NCBI RefSeq assembly: GCF_019599295.1
Contig: NZ_JAIEWN010000012.1
Coordinates: forward strand, 4,422-43,983
Direction: 5' to 3'
DNA length: 39,562 bases
Origin: Oscillochloris sp. ZM17-4
GTDB lineage: Bacteria > Chloroflexota > Chloroflexia > Chloroflexales > Chloroflexaceae
Part shown: positions 24,430 to 33,407 of the stretch, one piece after another
Position numbering within the stretch: position 1 is the stretch's first letter
Layout: each line of letters begins with the position of its first letter
The notes under the pieces: model-generated
What the model was told of the DNA's origin: nothing
Databases searched by the model: none
The model's input: the letters and a program-made list of their open reading frames with translations, nothing else
Position numbers and translations under genes: made by a program

Positions 24430-27098
24430 AGTCTACCCTCATCATCGCGCGGCGGTCGCATCGTTTGCATTGGGTCGCCATAGAGTACATAGGCGGCCCA
24501 GGCCGCATCCGGCGCTGCTCGGAGCTGGAGATCGTGGCGCGCTAGCCGGACAGACTCGCCGATCATCTGGCCGGTCATCAGGTGGGTGAAGAATTTTACG
24601 GCGAACTCGGTTGCACTCTCTGGAGTGGTGTTCCACTGATTTACGAGGCAATGATTCGCTCCACTCCTGAGCACTTCCGCCCCCACATCCACGCCGGAGA
24701 GCGGAGACGACGTGTGCGCCCTGAGCTGGTCGCGTAGCTTGCCCACGGGCGCGTGCATATCTTCCCGCATCTTCTCTAGCGCATCCAGCAGGTCGGCGAG
24801 CGCGCGGCGCCGCTCCAGGTGGTCGATCAGCACCTGCATCTTCGCAAGCTTTCCATCACCGCTCAGGTTTTCATAGTCTACACCCAAAAGGTAAAACCCA
24901 CAGAGCGTCTTGAGCTCATTATCATTCAGGCTCTCATCCATCAGGCCCAGCAGCAGTAGCTTAAACGGCTGGAGCTCTTTTCCATCGAGGAGTTGCATCT
25001 TGCCGGTCGTCGAAGGTTGCGTGTCCAGGCTGCCGCCGGGTCGGGGCTGGTGGACGCCATTGATGAAGACCAGCGGCCGCTGTTTAGTCAGGTACGAGCC
25101 CACGTCATGCAGCCGGGCCGCCCTGCCGTCCGCACACATAAGGCTGGCGACCACCCTATGCTCATCAGCGGAATACTCGGCCGTAACAGGTCCGGCCAGG
25201 TAGATCAGGCGATATTTCTGGCGGCTAAACAGCTCAAGCAGGCGTGGCCGGCTGGGAAATTGCTCCGTATCGCAGATGACGCGCCGGGCGCTTAGAACAG
25301 GCGCGATCTGCGCGATCTCCGTTTCCAGCGACGAGGCCATAGGGTCATCACGGGCACCCAGCGTAACCAGGAGCGCTTTTAGGGGCGTTGGGGGCGCACT
25401 ATGATAGCCTGGGAGGTGCTCATCGCTCGCCCACTGCGACTGCGGCAGCGCCCGCCCGATGCTGTGGGTCAGGCAGAGGAAGCTCTCGCCAGAGCGCATA
25501 AGCTCATAGGGCACAGACGCGCCGGTCACACTGATCTCCAGGGCGTTGCCGGCCTCCTGGATGATCTGCGCCGTCGCATCAGGGATGAGGTCGGTGCGAA
25601 TGAGCGTACCTACTTGATCGATGCGGTCGCCCATATCGCCAGCGGCGACACCGGCATCAAAGAGCTCGATCACCTTCACGACATCATCTGCGCGGATAGG
25701 CTTCTCGTAGCTGCGCTCCGCCTCCCGCGCGGCCTTCCACGTTGCCAGAACGCGCTGGGACTCTTCGATCACGATATCGAGCCGCACCTTCGTGCGCTGC
25801 TCGATAAACCGCTCAATGTTGCTGGCCAGTTCATCCCGGAAGCAAAAGAGCTCCTCTTCGTTCTTGATCTGATCGGCCAGGAGCCGGGCTGTACCCAGGC
25901 TCTCCGGCCCCGTGTAGATGGCGCGGAGCCGCTGCGTGCAGCGTTCGCGCAAGACGAAGTTAATCTTCTCGTCGGGGCTATCGTAGCAGCGGTAGATGCG
26001 GGCCAGCAGCAGGAGCTCGCCGCGTAGCCGTGCAGCGATGGCCTCTTTCCCAATCTGGCTATCCTGGAGGTCCTCGTTGAGCCGCCACTCATAGATCTGG
26101 AGCGCGAGCTCGCAGTGGTTAAAAAAGCCCTCGCGGTCGGTAATACTCCAATGGCGGACGAGCAGCCGGCGGAGCGGCGCGACAACCTCGTTGCTGTTGA
26201 TCTTCTTCTCATAGCGTACGATGCCAGTTGCCCGCATCATTGAGATCAGATCGCCGAAGCCGTGGCTATAGCTCTCATCCATCGCCGAAAGGGTGTCCTC
26301 GTCGAAATAACGGTACACGGCCATCTCGCGAATGCGCTGATAGATGGCCTCGTTGAACTCCACCTTTTGCTCAAGCTTTGCCCGCATCTCCTGGACCAGG
26401 TGCTCGACCAGGGCTAGTTCTCTTTTGCGCCACTCGTGCGCCGAGTCTTGCGTCGACTCCTGGGTGAAGAAGGTTGCGATACACTCATTGCCGAACGGCA
26501 GCCCAAAGGTAAGGTAATGGATATGGGTGTGGAGCGACCGTATCGACGCGCGCACTTTGTTCTTGGCGATCAAGTAGCGCAGCTGATTCTCGGTTCCTTC
26601 AGGGTCGCAGAGTGGGATCTGGATGGATTTGATCTGCGTGCGCAACTCGGGGGTCGCCCGCGAGAGGAGATCGACGCGGAAGGGCCAGATGCTGCTGAGG
26701 AAGGCGATGACCTGGCCCTTGTAGGGCGGGCGGGTCAGCGGCACAAGCAGATCGAACACCTCCCGGCTGATCGCCTTCTGCCCGTCGCTGCCTGGCGCAT
26801 CATCAATAATCAGCACCTTTCTCTGGCCCCGGAAGGCCGGCCCATCGATCATGCGCTCTAGGGCGCGCCGAAGCTGCTCCTGGCCGGCTGCGTAGTCGTC
26901 AGGGTGCGATGGAGCTGCGGGAAGGTCAATCCAGACCGTCTGGAGGTTCTTATCCAGCGCATGGAACTCCACCTCGCGCAGCCAGTGAGTTTTTCCAACC
27001 CCCTGGCTGCCCCAGAGCCAGATGATCGGCTCCTCCTGATCGTCGCCGGCGGCGAGTTGCTCGATACGTCGGGCGATAAGATCTGCTAGTCCAGCCAT
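24426..27098 (-). CDS. STAND NTPase fused to a catalytically dead CHAT domain with an inserted EAD
   Basis: The start at ATG 27098 (890 residues) is chosen because the NTPase begins ~30 residues later. A 36-codon in-frame extension to 27206 exists but looks non-coding. Walker A is GSQGVGKT (30-37) and Walker B VLIIDDAP (95-102); a helical middle follows to ~500. Residues ~505-885 form a CHAT domain (caspase-like protease fold): VPYELMRSGESFLCL, GANHCLVNQWNTTPESATEFAVKFF and AAYVLYGDP are typical. The catalytic His motif (AGHG in the family) is here YLAGPV (633-638), and the catalytic Cys motif (LNACxS) is FINGVHQ (678-684), so both catalytic residues are absent. Between the Cys position and the C-terminal half an EAD is inserted (~710-781, DESLNDNELKTLCG, LLGVDYENLSGDGKLAKM). 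It probably acts as a scaffold rather than a protease. Confidence 0.8.
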   Translation of the reverse strand: MAGLADLIARRIEQLAAGDDQEEPIIWLWGSQGVGKTHWLREVEFHALDKNLQTVWIDLPAAPSHPDDYAAGQEQLRRALERMIDGPAFRGQRKVLIIDDAPGSDGQKAISREVFDLLVPLTRPPYKGQVIAFLSSIWPFRVDLLSRATPELRTQIKSIQIPLCDPEGTENQLRYLIAKNKVRASIRSLHTHIHYLTFGLPFGNECIATFFTQESTQDSAHEWRKRELALVEHLVQEMRAKLEQKVEFNEAIYQRIREMAVYRYFDEDTLSAMDESYSHGFGDLISMMRATGIVRYEKKINSNEVVAPLRRLLVRHWSITDREGFFNHCELALQIYEWRLNEDLQDSQIGKEAIAARLRGELLLLARIYRCYDSPDEKINFVLRERCTQRLRAIYTGPESLGTARLLADQIKNEEELFCFRDELASNIERFIEQRTKVRLDIVIEESQRVLATWKAAREAERSYEKPIRADDVVKVIELFDAGVAAGDMGDRIDQVGTLIRTDLIPDATAQIIQEAGNALEISVTGASVPYELMRSGESFLCLTHSIGRALPQSQWASDEHLPGYHSAPPTPLKALLVTLGARDDPMASSLETEIAQIAPVLSARRVICDTEQFPSRPRLLELFSRQKYRLIYLAGPVTAEYSADEHRVVASLMCADGRAARLHDVGSYLTKQRPLVFINGVHQPRPGGSLDTQPSTTGKMQLLDGKELQPFKLLLLGLMDESLNDNELKTLCGFYLLGVDYENLSGDGKLAKMQVLIDHLERRRALADLLDALEKMREDMHAPVGKLRDQLRAHTSSPLSGVDVGAEVLRSGANHCLVNQWNTTPESATEFAVKFFTHLMTGQMIGESVRLARHDLQLRAAPDAAWAAYVLYGDPMQTMRPPRDDEGRL

Positions 27099-27220
27099 AG
27101 ATATCAGCCCTGCTGATTGTTGACAGAGATAGAAGCTGAGATCGCAATCAGGTATGCGGTGGGAAGGGCAATGGCGGCTCCTTCCAGAGGTAGCGCCCGA
27201 CCGCATTGGGCGGCTAGAGC

Positions 27221-28540
27221 TTAGAGGAAGAGCGCGTGATAGGGCGTATAGATAGGATCGCTCCGCTCAAGAACCGTGCGCAGCTCCTTTTTGTCGGCGT
27301 CCCAAAGCACCAGTGGGACAAGGTCGACGCCCTGAGCAGCAAATTTAGCCCGGCCCACATCGTCACGTTCGATGATCGCGATGAGGAAGGCGACATCGCC
27401 GCCGATCTCGCGAATTTTAGCGATGATGCTCAGGAGCAGGTCGACGTGGATGGAGAGCACAAAGACCCCGATGGCGCGCAGCCCTTGAAATGCCTGTTCG
27501 TTCAGCTGGATCACTCCTGGTTCGGGCTCCCAGTAGCGCTCGAAAGACAACCGCGCATCGCCAAGCTCGGCAAAGACGCGATGCACCACATCAGCGGTGG
27601 CAAACTCATCTTCTGAAAACGAGCCAAGCTCAGAGCAGAACAGGACGTATGGATCGGACGGGGACTCCAGATAGCGCGTGAGGACGTGGCGCAGCATAGG
27701 TGCTACGAGATCGCGCACCTCTTTGCGGTTGAATCGGGCTATATAGAGCCAGGAGTCGCTAAACTTATTGACCGAGAGCAGGAACTCGCCGGGGAACGTG
27801 ATTCGTCTGACCCAATCCTTCAGGTCAAGCAGTTGCTGGGATACGTCGCTCTGGAAGGGGGCCACGGGGGGGGCTACTGCGAGCGGAAGCAGGGGGTGTG
27901 ACGAAGGAGCGGAGCTGACTCCATCGACGGGGGCCTTTCGGACACCCGGGATCATAATCTTGCGCTCGTCGGGCCCAATCTGGGCAAGGGTATCGCGTGA
28001 GGCCAGGGCCATATATTTTGCCGCTGGCAACCGCAGATCTTCGGCGATATGCTTACGGGTTGTGCCGAACAGCGTCACGACGCTGCCGATCCTCTGCTCG
28101 TGCTGGCGCCAGAAGTCGACCATCGCCTGAGAATGGCTACCAGCCAGCAGGATCAAGTTCTCGCACCCTGCCACCTGATCCGCGGGGACAAGCTCATAGT
28201 TCAGACGGCTCATGATTCTGTGCAATGTGCCGAGCGTGTAGCGCTTGGCCTGAAATGCCTCCGGCGCGACGAGCTTTCGCCAGGGGTCGGGCTGCACTAT
28301 ATTGCGGGCAATATAGTCAGCGATCTGATCGAGAAGATCGCCGTATTGGTTTGCCAGGATTTCGAATTGCAGGTCGAGGTTAGTTGAATACGGCTGGGTT
28401 GGCAGTGCGCTGCTCTCGTTGTCGAGGGTGTGGATGGCCCACTTATATCCCAGCCGCTCGCGCGTTGACCAGATGCCGGCCTCGATAAGCTTCAGCAGGA
28501 TCTCATTAAGCCCCAGCGGATGTGTAGCCTGGCTATCCAT
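27221..28540 (-). CDS. Protein with divergent, probably inactive orotate-phosphoribosyltransferase-like domain(s), first gene of the cluster
   Basis: The 439-residue protein has a C-terminal part (~240-415) that follows the OPRTase plan: GEFLLSVNKFSDSWLYI resembles the family's GxFxLxSGxxSxxYI, and GVFVLSIHVDLLLSI...REIGGDVAFLIAIIERDDVG lies where VVxVDDVxTTGxS...GAxVxxxxVxVDR is expected. The acidic pair and Thr-Thr-Gly of the PRPP loop are missing. The N-terminal part (~50-190) shows a weaker similar plan (YSTNLDLQFEILANQY, then ENLILLAGSHSQAMVDFW and GSVVTLFGTTR), so it may be a tandem. A Pro/Ser linker (205-230) joins the halves. I infer a ligand-sensing or scaffold role rather than nucleotide synthesis. 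It leads the operon behind a strong promoter, 122 bases before the STAND-CHAT start. The PRTase reading is by pattern only. Confidence 0.5.
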   Translation of the reverse strand: MDSQATHPLGLNEILLKLIEAGIWSTRERLGYKWAIHTLDNESSALPTQPYSTNLDLQFEILANQYGDLLDQIADYIARNIVQPDPWRKLVAPEAFQAKRYTLGTLHRIMSRLNYELVPADQVAGCENLILLAGSHSQAMVDFWRQHEQRIGSVVTLFGTTRKHIAEDLRLPAAKYMALASRDTLAQIGPDERKIMIPGVRKAPVDGVSSAPSSHPLLPLAVAPPVAPFQSDVSQQLLDLKDWVRRITFPGEFLLSVNKFSDSWLYIARFNRKEVRDLVAPMLRHVLTRYLESPSDPYVLFCSELGSFSEDEFATADVVHRVFAELGDARLSFERYWEPEPGVIQLNEQAFQGLRAIGVFVLSIHVDLLLSIIAKIREIGGDVAFLIAIIERDDVGRAKFAAQGVDLVPLVLWDADKKELRTVLERSDPIYTPYHALFL

Positions 28541-28595
28541 CGGTTGCTCCTGAACGGAGAAGGATTAGCACTGATAATAACGTGATCGGGGGCAA

Positions 28596-28621
28596 ACAAG
28601 GTCGTTAACCAACCTTAGTTA
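28596..28621. promoter_or_regulatory. Candidate operator of the conflict cluster
   Basis: An inverted repeat AACAAGGT-(CGTTAACCA)-ACCTTAGTT, with one bulged base, lies just downstream of the -10 box and 56 bases before the first gene. Its centre holds the palindrome GTTAAC. A bound protein here would block transcription. No regulator gene is in the cluster. Confidence 0.4.
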
Positions 28622-28625
28622 GATT

Positions 28626-28654
28626 GTTGTACCGCATGATCAGGGCGATGTCAA
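28626..28654 (-). promoter_or_regulatory. Promoter of the six-gene conflict cluster
   Basis: On the minus strand a perfect -35 box TTGACA (28654-28649) is followed after 17 bases by TACAAC (28631-28626). This is the best housekeeping-type promoter in the window. The leader is about 80 bases long. Confidence 0.6.
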
Positions 28655-28994
28655 GATCTGACTACAGGAGTGCAGGAGGGGTGCAAGCATGAGTTGTCAG
28701 AGACGTTGAACGGCTCTTCTCTGCTGATACAGTGGAGGTTAGCAGCACCCACGACGGCTGCTGCACCACGGGGAGGTGTTCTACCTGCTGAGCAGCGGAG
28801 GAAGGCATACTGGATCGGACCATAGTCGCCCAGACGCCAGAGATGTTCGTGACCACCATGACGGAGCGGACTGCGCAATGGACTATCCGAACCTATCGCG
28901 CGCGGGGACTCCAGATCCGGAGTGGGAAGCATTGAAAATTCCTGTAAACAACTGGTAATAACAATACCTTCGCCAAAACTGACCGGGAACGAGA
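28655..28994. other. Gap without a recognisable gene, probable worn mobile-element DNA
   Basis: No frame on either strand looks like a gene. A plus-strand stretch (~28800-28930, ...QTPEMFVTTMTERTAQWTIRTYR...) reads openly and may be a relic, but I do not recognise it. The left end of the IS4-type element should lie in this gap and was not located. Confidence 0.4.
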
Positions 28995-29056
28995 ATGGCT
29001 TTTGTGGTACCGTTGGGTCGATCAAAACCCGACAACGGAAAGCGCACAAAAGCCAT
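28995..29056. other. Foldback hairpin over the transposase start
   Basis: ATGGCTTTTGTG (28995-29006) pairs with 29045-29056, with an inner CCGTTG.../...CAACGG stem. The transposase ATG (29055) is in the right arm. Such structures near IS ends limit translation from outside transcripts, as known for IS10. Confidence 0.5.
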
Positions 29057-30077
29057 GGATTCTATTCTACCATTGCTCCTCTGCCTGGTCGCTGAAGTCA
29101 GGATGACGACACTGCGCCAGCTTGGCCGGATTGTGCTGGCCATGCTCGCGATGACGGGACGGGTCACGATGCTGGGACTCTCGCGCTGGACCGGAACCGG
29201 TGGCAGCTATCGCACCATCCAGCGCTTCTTTCATACGACCCTGCCCTGGGCCGCGATGCTCTGGATCTTCGTGCGGACGCATCTGCTCACCCCCGGCGAT
29301 GACATGCTGCTGGTCGGCGATGAATGTGTGGTGACGAAAGCCGGGACGGAGACCTACGGCGTGGATCGCTTCTTTTCCAGTATCTTTGGCAAACCGGTGC
29401 CGGGGGTCGCGCTCTTCGCGCTGGCCCTGGTCAGTCGTACGGAACGGCAGGCCTTTCCCGTGCAGATCGCGCAGGTGCTGCGTGAACCTGCGGGAACGCC
29501 GCCCCCAGCCGCGCCGGTCGCCAAACGGAAACCGGGCCGCCCGAAGGGCAGCAGCACCCAGGCCAAGGCCGATGCACCCCTGAATGCGGAACATACCCGT
29601 ATCAGTGCCATGATCCAAGGTCTCCTGACCCGCATCGGGGCATCCCTCACGCTGCGCTATCTGGTGCTGGATGGGCATTTTGGCAACCACAACGCCGTGC
29701 TGATGGCCCGTCGCCTCGGCTTGCACCTTATCTCAAAGCTGCGCAGCGACTCGGCGCTCTATTATCCGTATGACGGCCCCTACGCCGGACATGGCCCACA
29801 CCGAATCTATGGCGAGCGGATCGACCCAACGGCCATCCCGGAACGCTTTCTGAAGCAGACTACCGTGGAACACGAGATTGAGACGCGCATCTATCAGGTT
29901 GAGGCGCGGCACGAGACCTTTGACCAACCGCTGAATGTGGTCATGATCGTCAAGACCCATCAGACCACCGGCAAACAGGCGCACGTCTACCTCTTCAGTA
30001 GTGACGGCACTCTGGCCTGGGATGTCCTGCGTGACGACTACCAGCTGCGGTTCCAAATCGAGTTTGTCTTTCGGTAG
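29055..30077 (+). pseudogene. IS4-type DDE transposase, 3' end cut off
   Basis: The start at ATG 29055 gives 340 residues. The DDE core shows GDECVVTKAGTETYGVDRFF (first Asp near 81), LRYLVLDGHFGNHNAVL (second Asp near 208) and YQLRFQIEFVFR at the end. The last is the start of the IS4 YREK motif (Y-x2-R-x3-E-x6-K), and the K is missing because the frame meets a TAG supplied by foreign DNA from 30073 on. A Pro/Lys-rich KRKPGRPKG patch precedes the second Asp. The 3' part and right end are not found on the far side of the IS pile. It should be inactive. Confidence 0.8.
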
Positions 30078-30211
30078 TGGCTATATCTCGAATGGTGACG
30101 CGTCTCTTCCCCGAGGGAACGCCGTACGAAATGATTGACACCTCGCGTGTTTTGCTTACACGCGGAGTGAGCGATTGTAGCGAAAGAGAAACAGCCGGAG
30201 GCACACTTCAT
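30073..30211 (-). pseudogene. IS1-type element remnant, right piece (insB C-terminus)
   Basis: The minus strand encodes ...HEVCLRLFLFRYNRSLRV and a stop, the end of an IS1 InsB-type transposase. The rest of the gene lies at 31525-31676. Removing the intervening element and one copy of CACTTCAT restores a seamless frame, ...[15 protein letters not shown]. The element end is probably GGTAGTGG at 30073, which truncates the IS4-type gene. Confidence 0.8.
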
Positions 30212-31516
30212 GGTGGTGTCCCTCATATTCCGTGATGAGGTAGGCTGACGAGATAAACATAATGTATCCTCGCGTGGGAGTAGTAGCCTTCTGCACGACG
30301 AGGATTGCATGGACTGGGCAACCTTGTACTGTCCGAACCGTGACTGTCGCTGTTACGGTCTGCCCTTTGCGCAGGGAATGTTGGTAAAAAATGGCTCTAG
30401 CCGTGGGGCAAAACAAGGGTTGTGTCGGGCGTGTGGATGGAGCGTATCATTGACCGAAGGTACCGCCTACTTCAATTTGGAAACCCCACGGTCGGTCTTC
30501 GAACTGGCCGTGCGTGCGCTGGCGGAAGGGATGAGCATCCGGAGCACCGCGCGGGTGGTACAGGTGGATAAAGACACCGTGTGTGCCTGGTTGCAGCGTG
30601 CAGGTGGCCATAGTCGGCTGCTGATGCTGTATTTGTGGCGGCAACTCCACGTCACCGAATGCCAACTCGATGAGCTATGGAGCTTTGTGCATACCAAGGA
30701 GCAGCATCTGCTCCAAGCGACAGAATGGTCGGAGAGCTACGGCGATGCATGGGTGTGGGTGGCATTTGCCCCCTGTTGGCGTTTGGTGTTGGCCTTTGTG
30801 GTCGGTAAGCGCACGCAAGCCGAAGCCAATCTGCTGCTGCAACGGGTCGTTCATGTGACGGATGCGCATATTCCCTTCTTTACCAGCGACCAACTGCCGG
30901 CCTACCAGACGGCACTGCTCGAAGTCTATGGAACCTGGTATCAGCCACCACGGCAAGGCTCACGCGGCCGTCATCCGGCCAAACGCCGCATTCCGCTTCC
31001 AAACTTGCGCTATGCGCAAGTGGTGAAACGACGCGAGCGCGGTCAGGTCGTGGAGGTGAGCAGGAAAGTCGTGTTTGGCAGTGACGACGACCTGGCTGAT
31101 TGCCTGGTTGCCTCGTCCGCGAGCACCACCATCAATACCAGTTTTGTCGAGCGCGACAATCTGCGCTGGCGCACGCTCAATCGTCGCTTGACCCGCAAAA
31201 CGCTCGGCTTTTCCAAGGACATTGGCTGGCTGGAAACCCAGCTCTGGTTGTCGATGGCCTACTATCACCTTTGTTTACCCCATCTCAGCCTGCGTGAAGC
31301 GCTGTCCAACCCACAACCTACCCGCGGTGAGGGTTCGCCGCGCATTTGGCGAGAGGTCACGCCTGCGATGGCAGCCGGTATGACCGATCACGTTTGGACG
31401 ACGGAAGAGTTACTCGGCTTTCGCCTTCCAGTTGCCTTTCTCGATGAGTTGCCAGCAATCGAACACTTGTTCCCTAATCCAGATCTTGCCCATCACGGAA
31501 TATGAGGGACACCACC
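30212..31516 (+). mobile_element. Intact IS1-type insertion sequence (1305 bp, 8-bp target duplication)
   Basis: Perfect 26-bp terminal inverted repeats (30212-30237 and 31491-31516, GGTGGTGTCCCTCATATTCC...) are flanked by the direct repeat CACTTCAT (30204-30211 and 31517-31524). One transposase gene fills the element. It sits inside the insB gene of another IS1-type element. Confidence 0.95.
30309..31505 (+). CDS. IS1-family-like transposase with zinc ribbon
   Basis: The 398-residue protein has an N-terminal zinc ribbon (CPNRDC at ~8-13, CRACG at ~39-43) followed by a helix-turn-helix (~70-95, [19 protein letters not shown]). The catalytic part shows [10 protein letters not shown] (first Asp), [14 protein letters not shown] (second Asp) and [29 protein letters not shown] in two pieces, with the Glu of the DDE triad, as in IS1 InsB. 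At 398 residues it is a single-frame, enlarged version of IS1 InsAB without the usual frameshift. The stop codon lies in the right terminal repeat. It looks intact. Confidence 0.9.
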   Translation: MDWATLYCPNRDCRCYGLPFAQGMLVKNGSSRGAKQGLCRACGWSVSLTEGTAYFNLETPRSVFELAVRALAEGMSIRSTARVVQVDKDTVCAWLQRAGGHSRLLMLYLWRQLHVTECQLDELWSFVHTKEQHLLQATEWSESYGDAWVWVAFAPCWRLVLAFVVGKRTQAEANLLLQRVVHVTDAHIPFFTSDQLPAYQTALLEVYGTWYQPPRQGSRGRHPAKRRIPLPNLRYAQVVKRRERGQVVEVSRKVVFGSDDDLADCLVASSASTTINTSFVERDNLRWRTLNRRLTRKTLGFSKDIGWLETQLWLSMAYYHLCLPHLSLREALSNPQPTRGEGSPRIWREVTPAMAAGMTDHVWTTEELLGFRLPVAFLDELPAIEHLFPNPDLAHHGI

Positions 31517-31524
31517 CACTTCAT

Positions 31525-31676
31525 GCATCAGATCGGTTTTTGAAAACGAGAGGGTTTTGCGCACAAACCGTGCCAGACGTTGGCGAATCGTGTTGTTAAA
31601 CCGCTCAATATGGGCCGTTTCACCCGTTTCTTTGCCCACCGCTTCATGCTGGTCATCGGGGAGGATCATTTGATAG
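31525..31676 (-). pseudogene. IS1-type element remnant, left piece (insB middle)
   Basis: The minus strand reads [39 protein letters not shown] and [10 protein letters not shown], the catalytic end of an IS1 InsB protein, split from its last residues at 30211 by the inserted IS. Its N-terminal part is missing because the IS66-type element begins at 31677. No continuation is seen beyond that element. Confidence 0.85.
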
Positions 31677-33407
31677 GTATCCTCTCCATAATCGCTGGAG
31701 TCAGCCGGCGGGCTGAGCAGCGAGGCGCGAGCGCTCGGCAATGCGCTCAGCAAGCGAGGGTGTGCTGGCGGGGCTGACCAGCCGGTCGCGTAGGTAGTGA
31801 AACAGCCCCACACCAAGCTTCGCAGCCGTGGCTGCAATCGTCTGGAACGTATCCCAGGCACGCGCTCCCACCCGCGACTGCGGCCCGAAACTCACATCGC
31901 GTTTGCGCACCCGCCGCCGCGCGGCAAGCTCCATGTCGTTGTTGTGCAGCGGCAACTCTGGCAATTCCAGCACCGCCAACAACTGCACGCGCTTGTCGGC
32001 AGTCTTGCCGATGCGCTCCTCCAACGCCGCGTAGTCCGTCTTGTAGGCTACCAGTGAGTCGAAGGCCGCCCTCAGACGTCCCCGCTCCTCCTCGCTCGGG
32101 GAAAGTCGGTATTTCAGCAGTGCTCGGTACAGCTCCCAATACTGCGTGCGATACGCCTGGAGGTCACGCAGATGGCGCGCCACAACCGGCCGCAGCTTCG
32201 CGTAGTGCCGCCAGTCATGCACCCAGCACAGCCCGTGGCCATCACTCAGATGGTCATACACGGTGGCGTCGTCGCTCAGCAGCCACGCCACAATCGGCAC
32301 ACTGCTCTGGGCATGGTACGCCGCCACCGCCAGGGCGTCGCCGACCGGTTGGAGCTGCTGCCGACCGAGCGTGATGCCTGCTGCCGTCAGCTGCTCGTGC
32401 AGTTCCGTTCTCGTCAGGTCGCGCTCCCAGGGGAGCGCCAGCACCAGCCGGTTGCGGAGCGGCGCTGGCAGGCTGGTTCGCTCCAGCCAGCTCACGGCCT
32501 CGTGGTTGAGGCGGAAGCGCGGCTCTCGCCCCCACAGCACGGCGAGCACATCCTGGCGTGTGCCGCCGGGCCGCGTGTGGTAGCTGGTGAACAGGGCGTT
32601 GCCGACCACGTGGCAGACTTCGTTCTGCCCGTCCACCCGGGTCGAGGTCTGGTCGGTAGCCACCCACGGCCCACTGGCAAGCCCGGCCTGATGGATGGCG
32701 TCTGCTTCTTCGGCCCAGCGACCCGTGGAGTCCGCAAGCAGTCGCGCGACGGTTCCCGCGCCAATCGACACGCCCATCGTCCGCAGGAACTGCAGCAAGG
32801 CCGGCTGGCTCACATTCGTGGTGTCGTGGCCGAGCGCCGGGATGAGGGTCTGGATGCTGGGAGAAAAGCCACCGTGGTAGCCAGGTGGTAGCGGCGCCAG
32901 GATGGTTTGGTTCGTGGAGGGGACGAACCACTCCTCACGCAGGAAGCGGATGACTTCGACCTGGAAGATGAGGTTTTGGGCGATGGTTTCGCGCGTGCCG
33001 TTGAAGCGCGCACCCTCAGGCAGGGTCGCGGGGTCGACCACGCAGCGTTCCTCGCGGGTGACGGTGAGGGTTTGGTTCTTTTTGGGCTTGCCGCGAGGGG
33101 TGCGGGTCTGGCGCTCGACTTCCGAGGAGTGGTCGGTCGGCGTCGGCTGCACCGATGGCTTGATGTTCGGCTTCCCTGCGCCACCTTTCAGGCGGGCGTT
33201 CTCATCGCGGAGCTGCTGGTTCTCGGCGCGCAGGGCGGCGTTTTCTGCAGCCAGCGCCTCGATGATGTTGAGCAACTGCTGAACGACCTCGCGGGTTGCG
33301 GGGTCGGCGATTGCGTCAAGGTTGACATCGGGGAGCTGCATATCAGGAAGTCTACCAGACCTTGGTCGGCCTGTCACCCAGCGCTCCAGCGATTATGGAG
33401 AGGATAC
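31677..33407 (-). mobile_element. IS66-family insertion sequence, single-gene type (1731 bp)
   Basis: Perfect 24-bp terminal inverted repeats lie at 31677-31700 and 33384-33407 (GTATCCTCTCCATAATCGCT...). Only a tnpC-like gene is present, as in the small IS66 subgroup without tnpA/tnpB. The flanking 8 bases differ (TTTGATAG left, ATCGTTTT right), so there is no target duplication, and the DNA on the right is unrelated to the IS1 gene on the left. A deletion or recombination has taken one flank. Confidence 0.9.
31701..33341 (-). CDS. IS66-family transposase (TnpC-like)
   Basis: The start is placed at ATG 33341 (MQLPDVN, 546 residues); ATG 33377 is also possible. The N-terminus has a coiled coil (~15-50, [20 protein letters not shown]) and the zinc-binding-region remnant. 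Then come the DDE core with [16 protein letters not shown] (first Asp), [15 protein letters not shown] and CWVHDWRHY (second Asp region), and [21 protein letters not shown] carrying the Glu. This matches the short IS66 transposases. The gene seems intact and fills the element between its terminal repeats. Confidence 0.88.
   Translation of the reverse strand: MQLPDVNLDAIADPATREVVQQLLNIIEALAAENAALRAENQQLRDENARLKGGAGKPNIKPSVQPTPTDHSSEVERQTRTPRGKPKKNQTLTVTREERCVVDPATLPEGARFNGTRETIAQNLIFQVEVIRFLREEWFVPSTNQTILAPLPPGYHGGFSPSIQTLIPALGHDTTNVSQPALLQFLRTMGVSIGAGTVARLLADSTGRWAEEADAIHQAGLASGPWVATDQTSTRVDGQNEVCHVVGNALFTSYHTRPGGTRQDVLAVLWGREPRFRLNHEAVSWLERTSLPAPLRNRLVLALPWERDLTRTELHEQLTAAGITLGRQQLQPVGDALAVAAYHAQSSVPIVAWLLSDDATVYDHLSDGHGLCWVHDWRHYAKLRPVVARHLRDLQAYRTQYWELYRALLKYRLSPSEEERGRLRAAFDSLVAYKTDYAALEERIGKTADKRVQLLAVLELPELPLHNNDMELAARRRVRKRDVSFGPQSRVGARAWDTFQTIAATAAKLGVGLFHYLRDRLVSPASTPSLAERIAERSRLAAQPAG

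Noticed and set aside
24426-27098. Active CHAT protease as the cluster's killing enzyme
   Set aside because: Neither the catalytic His nor the Cys is present at the family positions, so proteolysis is unlikely.
27099-27206. 36-codon N-terminal extension of the STAND-CHAT protein, or a separate small precursor peptide
   Set aside because: It is in frame without a stop before ATG 27098, has no ribosome site and no leader/core pattern; kept only as a remote possibility.
28651-29049. 132-codon minus-strand frame between the conflict operon and the IS4-type gene
   Set aside because: No motif, crosses the operon promoter and the IS hairpin; not a credible gene.
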